DNA from: DAOPJM01 sp964490325
GTDB taxonomy: Bacteria > Bacillota > Clostridia > Christensenellales > CAG-138
Length of the DNA stretch: 43,152 bases
Direction of reading: 5' to 3'
Assembly: GCA_964490325.1 (NCBI GenBank)
Contig: CAZBBX010000018.1
Span: forward strand, 1-43,152
Positions 42,769 to 43,152 of this stretch are shown here, piece by piece. Each line of letters opens with the position of its first letter. Position 1 is the stretch's first letter. The notes below the pieces were generated by a model. That model had not been told where the DNA came from. It was given only the letters and a program-made list of their open reading frames with translations, and searched no databases. The translations under genes and the position numbers were made by a program.

Positions 42769-43152
42769 GGTAAACGCGTCAATATATTTTTTCCGCTTCT
42801 CGATGAGAGCTGCTCTGCACCTCCCGTTCGATCCTGCTGCGGTCATAGCGTCCATGCCAACGCCTCTGATCGGCACGGATGATCCGTTCCTGCGTGTCTT
42901 AAGCAGGCTTGTCATCGGCTTTTCCGAACACAAGCAAAAGTTGAAAGTTCCTATGTGTATTGTACAGCAGGCCTCCCGAATGCGTCAATGCGTTTTTGTG
43001 GGATCGCCTTTGCTCTTTGTGACCGACATCCCTTTATTGGCGGGGAAAAAGGCTTTTGCGGCAACATGGAGAGCCGTCCCTCTATGCTGCGTAAACCGCC
43101 TCCAATGGTCTCTGCTGCCATTCTTTTGCTACCGGCAGTACCTTATCCGTGA
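42769..43152. other. Window end with no recognised gene
   Basis: A short + strand frame from 42955 runs to 43152 without recognisable domains, ribosome-binding site or plausible composition. I see no RNA gene or repeat here. Confidence 0.4.

Noticed and set aside
1..43152. CRISPR arrays, tRNA or rRNA genes, insertion sequences, prophage
   Set aside because: No regularly spaced repeats, no T-loop GTTCGAATC-type motifs with matching arms, no transposase, integrase or phage structural frames were seen.
42955..43152. 65-codon frame running off the window end
   Set aside because: No ribosome-binding site, no domain and a Cys/Pro-rich composition unlike the real genes nearby.

Overview
The window looks like a chromosomal segment of an uncultured, spore-forming Clostridia-type Bacillota. 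The evidence is a spoIVFA/spoIVFB-like pair next to rng-rplU-prp-rpmA, an L27 with the N-terminal extension typical of Firmicutes plus its processing protease Prp, Gram-positive sigma-A promoters, strong purine-rich ribosome-binding sites, and secreted dockerin proteins. Base composition is GC-rich, except for an AT-rich spacer at about 6340-6550.

Left part (1-6081, + strand): a putative metal/sulfur operon comes first. It encodes a DUF134 DNA-binding protein, a NifX/NifB-type cofactor-binding protein, a DUF6132 membrane protein and an 817-residue fusion of CoA-disulfide reductase, rhodanese, TusA and DsrE. Its promoter is bracketed by a perfect 11-bp inverted repeat. A candidate structured RNA with its own promoter and terminator-like hairpin (about 4345-4600), an aspartate-rich repeat protein of unknown function and a PrsW-type membrane protease follow.

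Middle part (6553-19272, + strand): a mosaic of damaged genes. A vWA/Cna_B surface adhesin has an in-frame TAG and runs abruptly into the C-terminal half of a GPH-type sugar transporter. An intact GH78 alpha-L-rhamnosidase follows. The rhamnulokinase has a one-base frameshift and loses its 3' end at a join to an internal piece of an MMPL transporter. That piece is in turn joined in frame to a GLUG-repeat membrane protein carrying an in-frame TAA. Three joins inside coding regions within 6 kb suggest assembly misjoins or serial deletions. An intact cytidylate-kinase-like gene closes the segment.

Right part (19979-43152, mostly - strand): a beta-helix lipoprotein lies downstream of a membrane-anchored XRE regulator that carries the same SLH-like extracellular module. 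Next come a DegV protein, another XRE membrane regulator (+), and the cluster spoIVFA-spoIVFB-radical SAM-TIGR03936-rng-rplU-prp-rpmA, with internal promoters lying in the 3' ends of upstream genes. Two secreted proteins with N-terminal dockerins follow; one is a 5'-nucleotidase homologue that appears to have lost its metal ligands. Then come a LacI regulator and a GH53 galactanase with a C-terminal dockerin, a frameshifted Fic-family gene and a type I glutamine synthetase.

The sugar genes (GH78, rhamnulokinase, GPH transporter, GH53) together suggest use of rhamnogalacturonan-I-type pectin. No tRNA, rRNA, CRISPR array, transposase or integrase was recognised.
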